From Bog-532 sp963830385 (GTDB lineage: Bacteria > Actinomycetota > Actinomycetes > Streptosporangiales > Streptosporangiaceae), in the NCBI GenBank assembly GCA_963830385.1, contig CAWHMD010000008.1, positions 186,001-250,000 on the forward strand: a DNA stretch of 64,000 bases, written 5' to 3'. A program made the position numbers and the translations under genes. Shown one piece after another: positions 8,242-16,696 of this stretch (position 1 is its first letter; each line of letters starts with the position of its first letter). The notes under the pieces are model-generated. The model searched no databases, was not told where the DNA came from, and was given only the letters and a program-made list of their open reading frames with translations.

Positions 8242-8259
8242 TGTCATGATCTAATGACA
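8242..8259. promoter_or_regulatory. ArsR operator, copy 1
   Basis: TGTCATGATCTAATGACA, an inverted repeat with TGTCAT/ATGACA arms, 27 bp upstream of the arsR start. A related 18-mer lies ahead of the following amidase locus (8667-8684), identical at 14 of 18 positions. This supports autoregulation and control of the neighbour by the ArsR protein. Confidence 0.6.
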
Positions 8260-8285
8260 TGACCCGTTCGACCGAGTGAGGACCA

Positions 8286-8618
8286 TTGCGCAGCCCGGCC
8301 CAGGACGCGTTCGACGCGCTGTCGGATCCCACCCGCCGTGCGATCCTCGATTTCCTTGCCCGCAGCGGTGAGCTGACGGCCGGGGCCATCGCCGACGCGG
8401 TCGACGAGGTGGGCCGGACCGCGGTGTCCAGCCACCTGCGGGTGCTGCGGACCTGCGGGCTGGTGGCCGAGCGCAGGCAGGGCCGCTACCGCTACTACGA
8501 GCTCGCGGCCGACGGGCCCGTCCTGGACGCGCTGGCGTTCCTGCAGTCGATACTTCGCGTGGGGGTGGCCGACGCCGCGGCCGCGACCACCCAGCCCGCC
8601 GTGGGCCCGGCCGGATGA
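8286..8618 (+). CDS. ArsR-family transcriptional regulator
   Basis: 110 residues, a compact winged helix: FDALSDPTRRAILDFLARSGEL, then AVSSHLRVLRTCGLVAERRQG and RYRYYELA. No metal-binding cysteine pair is present in the recognition helix, so it belongs to the non-metal branch often paired with small enzymes. The TTG start at 8286 has GTGAGGA just upstream. The twin operators around the gene indicate that it represses itself and the downstream amidase. Confidence 0.85.
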   Translation: MRSPAQDAFDALSDPTRRAILDFLARSGELTAGAIADAVDEVGRTAVSSHLRVLRTCGLVAERRQGRYRYYELAADGPVLDALAFLQSILRVGVADAAAATTQPAVGPAG

Positions 8619-8666
8619 GCCGGCCCTTGACCGTGACGCCACGGCCGTGATCCCCTTTCCTGAACA

Positions 8667-8684
8667 TGTCATGACTCATTGACA
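8667..8684. promoter_or_regulatory. ArsR operator, copy 2
   Basis: TGTCATGACTCATTGACA, matching copy 1 at 14 of 18 bases, placed 20 bp before the amidase start. It is retained although the gene it serves has lost its middle, suggesting the decay is recent. Confidence 0.6.
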
Positions 8685-8704
8685 CGTCAGAAAGAGGCTC
8701 GCCG

Positions 8705-9643
8705 ATGGCCCTCCCGCAACCCACCTCCGACGCGCTGGCCGCGCGCCTCGGCCTGGGCATCAACGCGACCGATCTCGAGACCTATCACGGGGCGGCGACC
8801 GGCCTGCTCGGGTCGTGGGAGACCGTCGGCCGGCTCTACGCCGAGCAGGCGCCCGAGCCGCCCGCCCGGGCCTGGCAGGAGGCCGGCAACCCGCTGGGCG
8901 CCTGGTACGTCACCACCGACATCGCGGGCGCGGCCGACGGCCCGCTGGCGGGCAAGACGGTGGCGGTGAAGGACAACATCGCGGTCGCGGGCGTGCCGAT
9001 GATGAACGGCTCCACCACCGTGGCCGGGTTCGTGCCATCCAGCGACGCGACCGTGGTGACCCGGCTGCTGGCGGCCGGGGCGACGATCAAGGGCAAGGCG
9101 GCCTGCGAGGACCTGTGCTTTTCGGGCGGCTCGCACACCAACAAGGTGGCCCCGGTCCACAACCCATGGGACGCCGAACGGTCGGCCGGCGGGTCGTCGA
9201 GCGGCAGCGCCGCGCTGGTCGCCAGCGGCGAGGTCGACCTGGCGCTCGGCGGCGACCAAGGCGGCTCGATCCGCATCCCGTCGTCGTTCTGTGGCACCGT
9301 CGGGCACAAGCCGACCTTCGGCCTGGTGCCCTACACCGGGGCGTTCCCGATCGAGCAGACCATCGACCACCTCGGCCCGATCGCCCGCACGGTCGCCGAC
9401 GCCGCCCTCATGCTGTCGGTGCTGGCCGGGCCGGACGGGCTCGACCCGCGCCAGGCCGGCGGTCATCCGGCCGTCGACTACCGGCCACCCGGCCTGCAGC
9501 GTCCCGGCCGGCCTGGCCGGCGGCCTGCCGGCCGGGCTCATGCTCGTCGGGAAGCACTTCGACGACGCCGGCGTGCTCCGGGCCGCCCGCTGCGTGGAAA
9601 GCACAGTCGGCACCCTGACCCCAGCCCGACGATGGCCCGTTAG
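8705..9643 (+). pseudogene. Amidase-signature enzyme with internal deletion and frameshift
   Basis: The first 250 or so residues are a good amidase-signature enzyme. They include the catalytic Lys in VAVKDNIAV, the Gly/Ser loop GGSSSGSAALV with the cis-Ser and nucleophile, and DQGGSIRIPSSFCG. After GPDGLDPRQ (about 9450) the sequence jumps to the C-terminal motif of the family, which then reads in another frame (HPACSVPAGLAGGLPAG and LMLVGKHFDDAGVLR, about 9505-9600). Roughly 200 residues of the usual 470-500 are missing and the two parts are out of frame. Intact relatives hydrolyse amides or nitrile-derived amides. This copy should be inactive. Confidence 0.85.
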
Positions 9644-10134
9644 TCCCGCGCCGCGACCCCGGTGACCGGCTGCCCGGCGGCCTTGGCGAAGCCGGTCAGG
9701 CTCCAGCCCGCACCGACGGCGTCGCGCATCTGCTCCCAGCCGTCACCGTGCCGGTCGAGGTGCCGGTGAGTCAGCACCACCCGGGTACGGCCGGGTCCCA
9801 GCGGGGTGAACGTGATCTCGACCTCGCTGGTGCGGCCGGGATCGGTCTCGATCTGCCACTGCAGGTTGATGTCCCAGCTGAAGCAGACCCGGGCGGGCGG
9901 CTCGTAGGCCAGGACCCGGGCCCACCGGCACTCGCTGCCGTCGGTGCCGCGGTCGATGATGTGGCCGCCGACGTACGGCTCGAAGACCATCTCGGCCAGC
10001 GGGGCGGCCAGGATGTGCTTGTCGTCGTCCCACCAGGTGCCGATCTGCTCGGTGAAGACCCGGAAGGCATGCTCGGCGCTGGCATCGACGTCGATTTCGG
10101 TGCTGACCGAGGTCGGATCGGGCTGCGTGGTCAT
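9640..10134 (-). CDS. SRPBCC (AHSA1-like) family protein
   Basis: 164 residues forming one START/SRPBCC fold: VSTEIDVDASAEHAFRVFTE at the N-terminus, FEPYVGGHIIDRG in the first sheet, and a long C-terminal helix GDGWEQMRDAVGAGW. Such proteins bind hydrophobic ligands or act as small cyclases or hydrolases. They are very often encoded after an ArsR gene, as here: its start overlaps the end of the ArsR gene at 10131 by ATGA, so the two are translationally coupled. Ligand unknown. Confidence 0.8.
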   Translation of the reverse strand: MTTQPDPTSVSTEIDVDASAEHAFRVFTEQIGTWWDDDKHILAAPLAEMVFEPYVGGHIIDRGTDGSECRWARVLAYEPPARVCFSWDINLQWQIETDPGRTSEVEITFTPLGPGRTRVVLTHRHLDRHGDGWEQMRDAVGAGWSLTGFAKAAGQPVTGVAARD

Positions 10135-10442
10135 GAATGTCCCCTTTCGGCGGCGTGCCGGAAGTTCTGCAGCGAGCGGTTCCAGAACTGCTCGAAGTAG
10201 CTGTGCAGCAACTCGAGCGCGCCGGGGTCGACCGCGTAGATGCGCCGGGTCCCGGCGGCGGTGTCGCTGACCAGCCCGGCCGACTTCATCATCTGCAGGT
10301 GCTGGGAGACCGCGGACCGGGTCACCGGCAGGTCCCGCGCGATCTCCGTCGCGGTCGCCGGTGAGTCGATGAGCCGCTCCAGGATCGTCACCCGCATCGG
10401 CTCGCCCAGGACCGTGATCAGTTCTCTAGCGTTAGTCGCCAC
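10131..10442 (-). CDS. ArsR-family regulator coupled to SRPBCC protein
   Basis: 103 residues with an ArsR winged helix (LGEPMRVTILERLIDSPATATEIARD, AVSQHLQMMKSAGLV, TRRIYAV) and a short C-terminal helix, FEQFWNRSLQNF, characteristic of ArsR proteins paired with AHSA1 partners. No metal-binding cysteines are present. It leads a two-gene operon with the SRPBCC gene (ATGA overlap) and most likely autoregulates it. Confidence 0.85.
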   Translation of the reverse strand: MATNARELITVLGEPMRVTILERLIDSPATATEIARDLPVTRSAVSQHLQMMKSAGLVSDTAAGTRRIYAVDPGALELLHSYFEQFWNRSLQNFRHAAERGHS

Positions 10443-10505
10443 TTGCGAAAGCTACCACTGTCACAATGGCTCTGTCCAGAGATCCGGCTCGGCCTGGCTG
10501 AGCGG

Positions 10506-12572
10506 TTACGCGAGCTCGGTGACCTCACGGCGGAACGGGACGGCGTCGTTGGACTCGGGCTCGGCGTCGAACTCTTCGGCGTAGCGGCGCCCGGACCAGA
10601 CCGCGGCCGCGATCGTGCCGGGTGCCCAGGCGTCGCCGATACCGCGCACCGACGTCAGGCCGTTGCCCACGGCCTCAGTCAGCGCCAGCAGCAGCGACTC
10701 CTCCGGCAGGCGGGCGGTCACCAGCACCACGCTGTCGGCCGCGAGCTGGGTCTCGCGCTGGGTGTAGGCGTTGGCGCAGAACACGTGATCGGAACCGGCC
10801 GAGGTGACCGCCTCGTTGCAGTGCACGGTCACGCCCGCCTCGAGGACGCGCCGGTTGACCTTGGCCACCTCGAGCGTGTGGAAGGTCCAGGCCGAGACCT
10901 GGGCGGCCGGGGTGACCAGGTGGACGTCGTACCCCTCGGCCGCCAGCAGTTCGGCCAGCACGCCGCCCAGGTAGTAGTGGTCGTCGTCGAACAGGACGAC
11001 CCGGCGGCCCCGCGGGCGGGCGCCCGCCATGAGATCGTCGGGGGTCAGCACCTCGGCCCCCGGGTCGATGTCCATCGGGGTCATGTGCCAGCGGGCCACG
11101 CCGTCGCGCCGCCAGGTCGCGCCGGTGGCCACCGCGACGTGCTCGAAGCCGTACTCGAGAACGTCCTCAGCCGTCACCGGGCTCTCGCGGTAGACCTCGA
11201 CGCTGGCCAGCTCGGCCAAGGCTTGGATGCGGTAGTCCAGCACCCGGATCCAGGCGGCCAGGCCGGGCAGCCGGGCCTCCTTGGCCACCCGGCCGCCGAG
11301 GTCACGGGTCGCCTCCAGGAGCGTGACCTCGTAGCCCCGCACGCCGAGCGCGCGGGCCGCCTCCAGGCCGGCCGGGCCCGCTCCGGCGACGAGGACCCGC
11401 TGGTCCGACTGTTTGGGGCGGATGTACTCGGGGTGCCAGCCGCGCCGCCACTCCTCGCCCATGGCCGGGTTCTGGGTGCAGCGGATCGGCGACATCGTCA
11501 TGTCACCGGAGACGCACATGTTGCAGCCGATGCACTCGCGGATCTTGTGCAGCTCGCCGTCACGGATCTTGTTGGGCAGGAACGGGTCGGCGATCGAGGG
11601 GCGGGCGGCCCCGATGAAGTCCAGCAGGCCCGATCGGACCTGCCGGACCATCAGGTCGGGGGAGGTGAACCGGCCGACCCCGACGACCGGCTTGCTGGTC
11701 AGCTTCTTCAGGCCGGCCACGTACGGCTCCTGCTCGCCCTCGGGCCCGAAGCGGGAGGTGTTGCTGTCGTCCTCCCAGCTGCCCATGACGAAGTCCCACA
11801 GGTCCGGCAGCTCCCCGATCGTGCCGAGGATCTCCTCGATCTCGGGCCGGCCGATCCCAGCCGGGCCGGCCAGTTCGTCGATGGTGATGCGGCAGGCGAC
11901 GGCCCCGGCCCCGGCCACCTCTTCCTGGGTGTCCTCGAGGATCTCGCGCAGCAGGCGCAGCCGGTTCTGGGTGCTGCCGCCGTACTCGTCGGTGCGCTGG
12001 TTGTAACGCGGCGACAGGAAGTAGTGCAGGCCGCCGAGCGCGTGCCCGGCGTAGACGTAGACGATGTCGTAGCCGGCCGTCAGCGACCGGCGCACGGCCC
12101 GGCGGTGCCAGCGCCGCAGGTCGGCCACGTCGGACTTGCTCATCGCGCGGGCCTGGACCGGGTCGTTGAAGAACGAGGCGACCGGCAGGTGGCCGGGGCC
12201 GAGCGGGGTCTCGCGGCTGTAGAGGTTGGGGGCGTTGGGCCCGTTGTGGGCCAGCTCGATCCCGGCCAGCGCGCCACCCGCGTGGATGGCGTCGGCGATC
12301 CGGGCCAGGGCCGGGATGTCCTGGTCGTCCCAGATGCGCAGCTCGATGAACGGGGTGATGTCCGAGGTCGGATGGATCTCGACCTGCTCGGTGCAGACCA
12401 CGCCCCAGCCGCCTTCGGCCTTGGCGCGGCGCATGGCCGCCTCGGCGCTGGGGTCCCGGTAACCCATGCCGTTGCAGTGCGGCACCTGGAAGAAGCGGTT
12501 CTTCGCGGTCAGCGGGCCGATCCGGACCGGCTCGAAGAGGATGTCATACCGGCTCGCGTCGGGGTTCGGCAT
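10506..12572 (-). CDS. Trimethylamine/dimethylamine dehydrogenase-type flavoprotein (DgcA-like)
   Basis: 688 residues in three parts. The first is an Old-Yellow-Enzyme-type FMN barrel (RYDILFEPVRIGPLTAKNRF, VPHCNGMGY). Then come the 4Fe-4S cysteines CIGCNMC with a distal CTQNP. Last is a two-dinucleotide-fold C-terminal half (VLVAGAGPAGLEAARALG). This matches trimethylamine and dimethylamine dehydrogenases and the dimethylglycine or N-methylproline demethylases of betaine catabolism, rather than 2,4-dienoyl-CoA reductases: the N-terminus FFQVPHCNGMGY is typical of the amine branch. It would oxidatively N-demethylate a methylated amine, passing electrons to an ETF. Divergent from a TetR gene, which probably controls it. 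Confidence 0.8.
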   Translation of the reverse strand: MPNPDASRYDILFEPVRIGPLTAKNRFFQVPHCNGMGYRDPSAEAAMRRAKAEGGWGVVCTEQVEIHPTSDITPFIELRIWDDQDIPALARIADAIHAGGALAGIELAHNGPNAPNLYSRETPLGPGHLPVASFFNDPVQARAMSKSDVADLRRWHRRAVRRSLTAGYDIVYVYAGHALGGLHYFLSPRYNQRTDEYGGSTQNRLRLLREILEDTQEEVAGAGAVACRITIDELAGPAGIGRPEIEEILGTIGELPDLWDFVMGSWEDDSNTSRFGPEGEQEPYVAGLKKLTSKPVVGVGRFTSPDLMVRQVRSGLLDFIGAARPSIADPFLPNKIRDGELHKIRECIGCNMCVSGDMTMSPIRCTQNPAMGEEWRRGWHPEYIRPKQSDQRVLVAGAGPAGLEAARALGVRGYEVTLLEATRDLGGRVAKEARLPGLAAWIRVLDYRIQALAELASVEVYRESPVTAEDVLEYGFEHVAVATGATWRRDGVARWHMTPMDIDPGAEVLTPDDLMAGARPRGRRVVLFDDDHYYLGGVLAELLAAEGYDVHLVTPAAQVSAWTFHTLEVAKVNRRVLEAGVTVHCNEAVTSAGSDHVFCANAYTQRETQLAADSVVLVTARLPEESLLLALTEAVGNGLTSVRGIGDAWAPGTIAAAVWSGRRYAEEFDAEPESNDAVPFRREVTELA

Positions 12573-12724
12573 GCGTTGTTTCCTTTGCCGTCCGGGTGTA
12601 ATAATTCGTTGCCGTTCATCGCAAAGAACTCCGGGTCAGTATGACATTTTCCATGAAATAAAGGGGGTTACGATCGATTTAGAGTCTCGCGATTGTTTGA
12701 TGACAGCCATAGAAAAGGGAGATC
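12573..12724. promoter_or_regulatory. Divergent promoter region, flavoprotein / TetR
   Basis: 152 bp between divergent starts, markedly AT-richer than its surroundings, containing both promoters. GAAAAGGGAGATC before 12725 supplies the TetR ribosome-binding site. No convincing long dyad was identified, so the TetR operator is unassigned. Confidence 0.5.
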
Positions 12725-13336
12725 ATGGCGCGACCAAGGGACCAGGCCGCCCGGCGCCGGGACCTGGTGGACGCCGCCCGCCGGGCCATCGTCGAGGTCG
12801 GCCTTTCGGGTCTGCGGGTACGGGACGTGGCCAGGCACGCCGGCATCTCGGCCGGGCTGGTGACCTACTACTTCCCGGACCTGAGCGAGCTGACGCTCGA
12901 CGTGCACGCCGACGCGGTGCAGCGGTTCTACCTGGGCCGCCGGCAAGCGGTCAGCGTGATCGACGACCCGCGCGCGCAGCTGGCCGAGCTGGCCCGCCGG
13001 GGCGTGCCGGACGGGCCGGACGATCTGACCTGCCGGGTTCTGTACGAGTTCCACCTGCACGCCACTCGCAGCGGCGCCCACGCGGTGCTGATGACCGCGC
13101 TGTGGGAGCAAGAGGTCTCGCTCTACGAGCTCGTCCTGCAGCGCGGGGTCGAGCGCCGGGTGTTCGCGTTGCGGGCCCCGGTGCGGGAGGTGGCCGAGAC
13201 CGCCGTCGCCCTCGAGGACGCGGTCGGGCTGCACGTGGTCGCCCGCAACGGGGCGATGACCGCCCCGGCCGCGCTGCGCCTGCTGACCGGCCTGCTCGAG
13301 CGGGAGACCTCCGCGCCGGTGGGTGAGCCCGCGTGA
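12725..13336 (+). CDS. TetR-family regulator (BetI-like)
   Basis: 203 residues. The HTH is at residues 10-55 (RRRDLVDAARRAIVEVGLSG, VRDVARHAGISAGLVTYYF), with the LVTYYF ending seen in BetI-type regulators of betaine and amine catabolism. The C-terminal domain is helical. It is transcribed away from the amine-dehydrogenase-type gene and overlaps the next LysR gene by GTGA, so both regulators are co-translated. Likely controls the 10.5-16.7 kb catabolic genes. The effector may be a quaternary or methylated amine (inference). Confidence 0.8.
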   Translation: MARPRDQAARRRDLVDAARRAIVEVGLSGLRVRDVARHAGISAGLVTYYFPDLSELTLDVHADAVQRFYLGRRQAVSVIDDPRAQLAELARRGVPDGPDDLTCRVLYEFHLHATRSGAHAVLMTALWEQEVSLYELVLQRGVERRVFALRAPVREVAETAVALEDAVGLHVVARNGAMTAPAALRLLTGLLERETSAPVGEPA

Positions 13337-14247
13337 AGGTGCCGCCGTTCACCCTGGTCCAGCTGCACTACTTCGCGGCCGCCGTCGAATACGGCAGCAT
13401 GACCGCGGCGGCGCGTGAGCTGATGGTGTCCCAGTCGGCCATCTCCACCGCCATCGCCCAGCTCGAGAAGGCGCTCGGCGTGACCCTGGTCCTCCGCCAC
13501 CACGCGCACGGGCTGGCCCTGACCGAGGCGGGCCGCGCTTTTCACTCCGAGCTGCTGGCCTTCCTCGCCCACAGCCAGGAGCTCACCGACACTGCCACCA
13601 ACGCGGGCCAGACCCTCGTCGGTGACCTCACCGTGGGCTGTTTCGCGACGCTGGCCCCGTTCCAGCTGCCCCGGGTCCTGGCCCGGTTCCGGGCCGCCCA
13701 CCCCGCCGTCAGCGTGCACGTGCTGGAGGCCGAGCACGCCGAGCTCAAACGGGCGCTGCGGGCCGGCCAGTGCGAGGTCGCCCTGGCCTACGGCTACGAC
13801 CTCGAAGAAGACCTGGTCCCGACGCCGATCGGCTCGGCCCCGCCGTACGCCCTGCTGCCCGAGCACCACCGGCTGGCCGGGCGGGCGACGGTCGGGCTGC
13901 GTGACCTGGTGACCGACCCGATGGTCCTGCTCGACCTCCCGCACAGCGCCGGCTACCTGCTCGCGCTGTTCGCCGACCGCGGGCTGGAGCCGGTGATCCG
14001 GCACCGCTCGACCGGCTTCGAGACCGTCCGGGCCCTGGTGGCGGCCGGCGAAGGTTTCACCGTGCTTAACCAGCGGCCCGGGAACGACACGACCTACACC
14101 GGCCAGCGGGTCGTCGCGGTGCCGATCGGTGACGACATCGCGCCGCTCGATGTCGTGCTGGTCCGGGTCCGCGGCGCCCGGGCCACCCGTAAGGCCGGAG
14201 CGTTCATGCGGCTGTGCGTCGAGACGTACCAGCCCACCCATCAATAA
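13333..14247 (+). CDS. LysR-family transcriptional regulator
   Basis: 304 residues with a canonical LysR HTH (LVQLHYFAAAVEYGSMTAAARE, VSQSAISTAIAQLEKALGV) and the periplasmic-binding-like effector domain (GDLTVGCFATLAPFQLPRVL). The GTG start overlaps the TetR stop by GTGA. Two regulators of different families in one transcript ahead of a monooxygenase suggests layered control of the downstream FMO-RidA-DUF1028 genes. Effector unknown. Confidence 0.85.
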   Translation: MKVPPFTLVQLHYFAAAVEYGSMTAAARELMVSQSAISTAIAQLEKALGVTLVLRHHAHGLALTEAGRAFHSELLAFLAHSQELTDTATNAGQTLVGDLTVGCFATLAPFQLPRVLARFRAAHPAVSVHVLEAEHAELKRALRAGQCEVALAYGYDLEEDLVPTPIGSAPPYALLPEHHRLAGRATVGLRDLVTDPMVLLDLPHSAGYLLALFADRGLEPVIRHRSTGFETVRALVAAGEGFTVLNQRPGNDTTYTGQRVVAVPIGDDIAPLDVVLVRVRGARATRKAGAFMRLCVETYQPTHQ

Positions 14248-14255
14248 ATCAGATG

Positions 14256-14267
14256 ACCTGCGCAGGT
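14256..14267. repeat. 12-bp perfect palindrome between lysR and the monooxygenase gene
   Basis: ACCTGCGCAGGT, followed on the plus strand by TTTT. It lies 9 bp after the lysR stop and 45 bp before the FMO start. It could be a weak terminator stem or a regulator site. Confidence 0.35.
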
Positions 14268-14312
14268 TTTCGGTGTTGGACAGATGACGGCTGGCTGGCG
14301 AAGAGTGAGGTC

Positions 14313-15584
14313 ATGAGCATGGAACAGGTCGAAGTGACCGTCGTCGGCGGCGGTCAGGCCGGGATCGCCATGAGCGAGCACCTCAGCAACGCCGGCGTGC
14401 CGCACGTGGTCCTGGAGCGCGGGCGGATCGCCGAGCGGTGGCGCTCCTGGCGGTGGGACTCGCTGGTGGCGAACGGGCCTGCCTGGCACGACCGGTTCCC
14501 GGGGCTCGAGTTCGACACCGATCCGGGCAGCTTCGCCGGAAAGGAACAGGTCGCCGACTACTTCGAGACCTACGCCAAGAAGATCGCGGCCCCGGTCCGC
14601 TGTGGCGTCGAGGTGACCTCGGTGCGCAAGAACGACGGCCGTCCCGGCTTCACGGTCGAGACCTCCGACGGCCGTCTCGACACCCGCTTCGTGGTCGCCG
14701 CGACCGGGCCGTTCCAGAAGCCGGTGGTCCCGCCGATCGTGCCCGCCACCGCGCCGGTCGAGCAGCTCCACTCTGCCCGTTACCGCAACCCCCGGCAGCT
14801 GCCGGCGGGCAACGTCCTCGTGGTCGGCGGCGGCGCCTCGGGCGTCCAGATCGCCGCCGAGCTCCAGGAGGCCGGCCGCCAGGTCTACCTGTCGGTCGGC
14901 CCGCACGACCGGCCGCCCCGCCGCTATCGCGGGCGGGACTACTGCTGGTGGCTGGGCGTCCTCGGCCTGTGGGACATATCGACTCCGCCGCTGGGCGCCG
15001 AGCACGTGACGATCGCGGTCAGCGGCGCCCACGGCGGTCACACGGTCGACTTCCGCGACCTCGCCGCCCAGGGCATCACGCTCGTCGGCCCGGCCCTGTC
15101 CTACACCGACCGCACCGTGCGTTTCCGGCCCGGCCTGCGCGACAGCATCGCGACCGGCGACGCGAACTACTTCTCGGTCCTCGACCAGGCCGACGCCCAC
15201 GTCGCCCGCAACGGCCTCGACCTGCCCGAGGAGCCGCAGGCCCGCGTGCTCCGCCCCGACCCCGGTTGCCTGACCAGCCCGCTGCTCGAGCTGGACCTCG
15301 CGGACGCCGGGGTGACCACGATCTTGTGGGCCACCGGGTACGCCACCGACTTCGGGTGGCTGCAGGTCGACGCCTTCGACGCGAACGGCCGGCCACGGCA
15401 CCAGCGCGGGGTGTCGAGCGAGCCGGGGGTGTACTTCCTGGGGCTGCCCTGGCTGTCCCGGCGCGGGTCGAGCTTCATCTGGGGCGTGTGGCACGACGCC
15501 CGGTACATCGCCGATCAGATCGGCATCCAGCGCGCCTACGCCACCTACACCGCCATCGACCCCCCCGGCAGAGAGGGCTGCTGA
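14313..15584 (+). CDS. FAD/NADPH-dependent flavin monooxygenase (CzcO/FMO-like)
   Basis: 423 residues. The FAD fold is at the N-terminus (VTVVGGGQAGIAMSEHL). The ERWRSWRWDSLVANGPAWH segment matches flavoprotein monooxygenases of the CzcO/TrkA-like group. A second dinucleotide fold, VLVVGGGASGVQIAAELQ, sits near residue 170, and LWATGYATDFGWL near residue 345 is the terminal FMO-type ATG motif. The start at ATG 14313 follows GTGAGG. Likely inserts oxygen into a nitrogen, sulfur or ketone centre. In this locus, next to an amine dehydrogenase-type gene and RidA, N-oxygenation of an amine is plausible but unproven. Confidence 0.8.
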   Translation: MSMEQVEVTVVGGGQAGIAMSEHLSNAGVPHVVLERGRIAERWRSWRWDSLVANGPAWHDRFPGLEFDTDPGSFAGKEQVADYFETYAKKIAAPVRCGVEVTSVRKNDGRPGFTVETSDGRLDTRFVVAATGPFQKPVVPPIVPATAPVEQLHSARYRNPRQLPAGNVLVVGGGASGVQIAAELQEAGRQVYLSVGPHDRPPRRYRGRDYCWWLGVLGLWDISTPPLGAEHVTIAVSGAHGGHTVDFRDLAAQGITLVGPALSYTDRTVRFRPGLRDSIATGDANYFSVLDQADAHVARNGLDLPEEPQARVLRPDPGCLTSPLLELDLADAGVTTILWATGYATDFGWLQVDAFDANGRPRHQRGVSSEPGVYFLGLPWLSRRGSSFIWGVWHDARYIADQIGIQRAYATYTAIDPPGREGC

Positions 15585-15586
15585 CC

Positions 15587-16009
15587 GTGAAGCACACCCG
15601 CATCCGGCCGTTCAACACCAAAGACACCTATCCCGAGCAGAACCTCGACAACGATCTGTGCCAGGCGGTCGTGGCCAACGGGGTGGTCTACATCCGCGGC
15701 CAGATCGGCCAGGACCTCGACACCCGCGAGAACGTCGGGGCCGGTGACCTCGAGGCCCAGACCGACCAGGCCATGGCCAACATCAAGACGCTGGTCACCG
15801 AGGCCGGCGGCACGATGGAGGACATCGTGAAGGTCGTGGTCTACCTGACCGACATCCGCTACCGCGAGACCGTCTACCGCACGATGGGCAAGTGGCTCAA
15901 GGGCGTGTACCCGGTCTCGACCGGCCTGGTGGTCTCGGCCCTCGCGCGGCCGGAGTGGCTGGTCGAGATCGACGCCACCGCGGTCCTGTCGGCCGAGGCC
16001 GGCGCGTGA
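15587..16009 (+). CDS. RidA (YjgF/YER057c/UK114) family deaminase
   Basis: 140 residues. It has the Rid fold with NDLCQAVVANGVVYIRGQIG, the mid-protein DQAMANIKTLVTEAGGTMEDIVKVVVYL and ARPEWLVEIDATAVL. Position RP (Arg of SALARPEWLVEI) keeps the arginine that binds the substrate carboxylate, so imine or enamine hydrolysis is possible. It starts at GTG 15587, two bases after the FMO stop. GTGA-coupled to the DUF1028 gene. In amine-oxidation clusters such proteins hydrolyse the imine product. Confidence 0.85.
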   Translation: MKHTRIRPFNTKDTYPEQNLDNDLCQAVVANGVVYIRGQIGQDLDTRENVGAGDLEAQTDQAMANIKTLVTEAGGTMEDIVKVVVYLTDIRYRETVYRTMGKWLKGVYPVSTGLVVSALARPEWLVEIDATAVLSAEAGA

Positions 16010-16677
16010 CGTTCTCGCTGGTGGCGCGGGACGCAGCCAGCGGCGCGTTCGGCGCGGTGATCTGCTCGTCGTCCCCGGCGGTGGCGGCTCGCTGTGTGCA
16101 CCTGGCCGACGGCGCGGGCGCGGTGCTGTCGCAGAACGTCACCGATCCCCGGCTCGGCCCCAAGCTGCTCGGCCTGCTCGGCGCGGGGGCCGACGCGGCC
16201 ACCGCCATCGCCACAGTGGTGACCAGCGAGCCGTTCACCGAGTTCCGGCAGCTGATCGCGCTCGACGCCGGGGGAGGGGCGGCCATCCACTCCGGCCACC
16301 GCGCCCTCGGGGTGGTCGGCCAGTACGCGGTCGACGGGGCCGCCGCGGCCGGCAACCTGCTGGCCACTGCGGACGTTCCCCGGCGGCTGGTCGAGGCCTG
16401 GCGGGCGGCCGGTGGCCCGGTCGAGACCCGCCTGCTGGCCGCCTTCGCCGCCGCCATGGCCGAGGGCGGCGAGGCCGGGCCCGTCCACTCGGCCGGCCTG
16501 TCGGTCATCGACGGCTCCGGCTGGCGGGTCACCGACCTGCGGGTCGACTGGTCGGACGATCCCCTGGCCGACCTGACCGCGCTGCTGGACGTCTGGCTTC
16601 CCCAGCGCGACGACTACATCACCCGGGCCCTGGACCCGACGGCGGCGCCCTCGTACGGCGTCCCCGGCAACGAGTGA
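16006..16677 (+). CDS. DUF1028 family (Ntn-hydrolase-like) protein
   Basis: 223 residues beginning VTFSLVARDAASGAFGAVICSSS, the hallmark of DUF1028, a family with an Ntn-hydrolase-like fold of unproven activity. It also has the conserved VLSQNVTDPRLGPKLL and SGHRALGVVGQYAVDG blocks. It overlaps ridA by GTGA. Rid plus DUF1028 pairs recur in bacterial catabolic clusters, suggesting an amidohydrolase or N-acyl hydrolase step on a nitrogen compound. Function inferred only from context. Confidence 0.8.
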   Translation: MTFSLVARDAASGAFGAVICSSSPAVAARCVHLADGAGAVLSQNVTDPRLGPKLLGLLGAGADAATAIATVVTSEPFTEFRQLIALDAGGGAAIHSGHRALGVVGQYAVDGAAAAGNLLATADVPRRLVEAWRAAGGPVETRLLAAFAAAMAEGGEAGPVHSAGLSVIDGSGWRVTDLRVDWSDDPLADLTALLDVWLPQRDDYITRALDPTAAPSYGVPGNE

Positions 16678-16696
16678 CGAGCGGGGCGGTGAAGGC

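Noticed and set aside
10443..12644. 733-residue plus-strand frame opposite the amine-dehydrogenase-type gene
   Set aside because: Antisense shadow of a conserved flavoprotein with all motifs on the other strand. No domain is recognisable.
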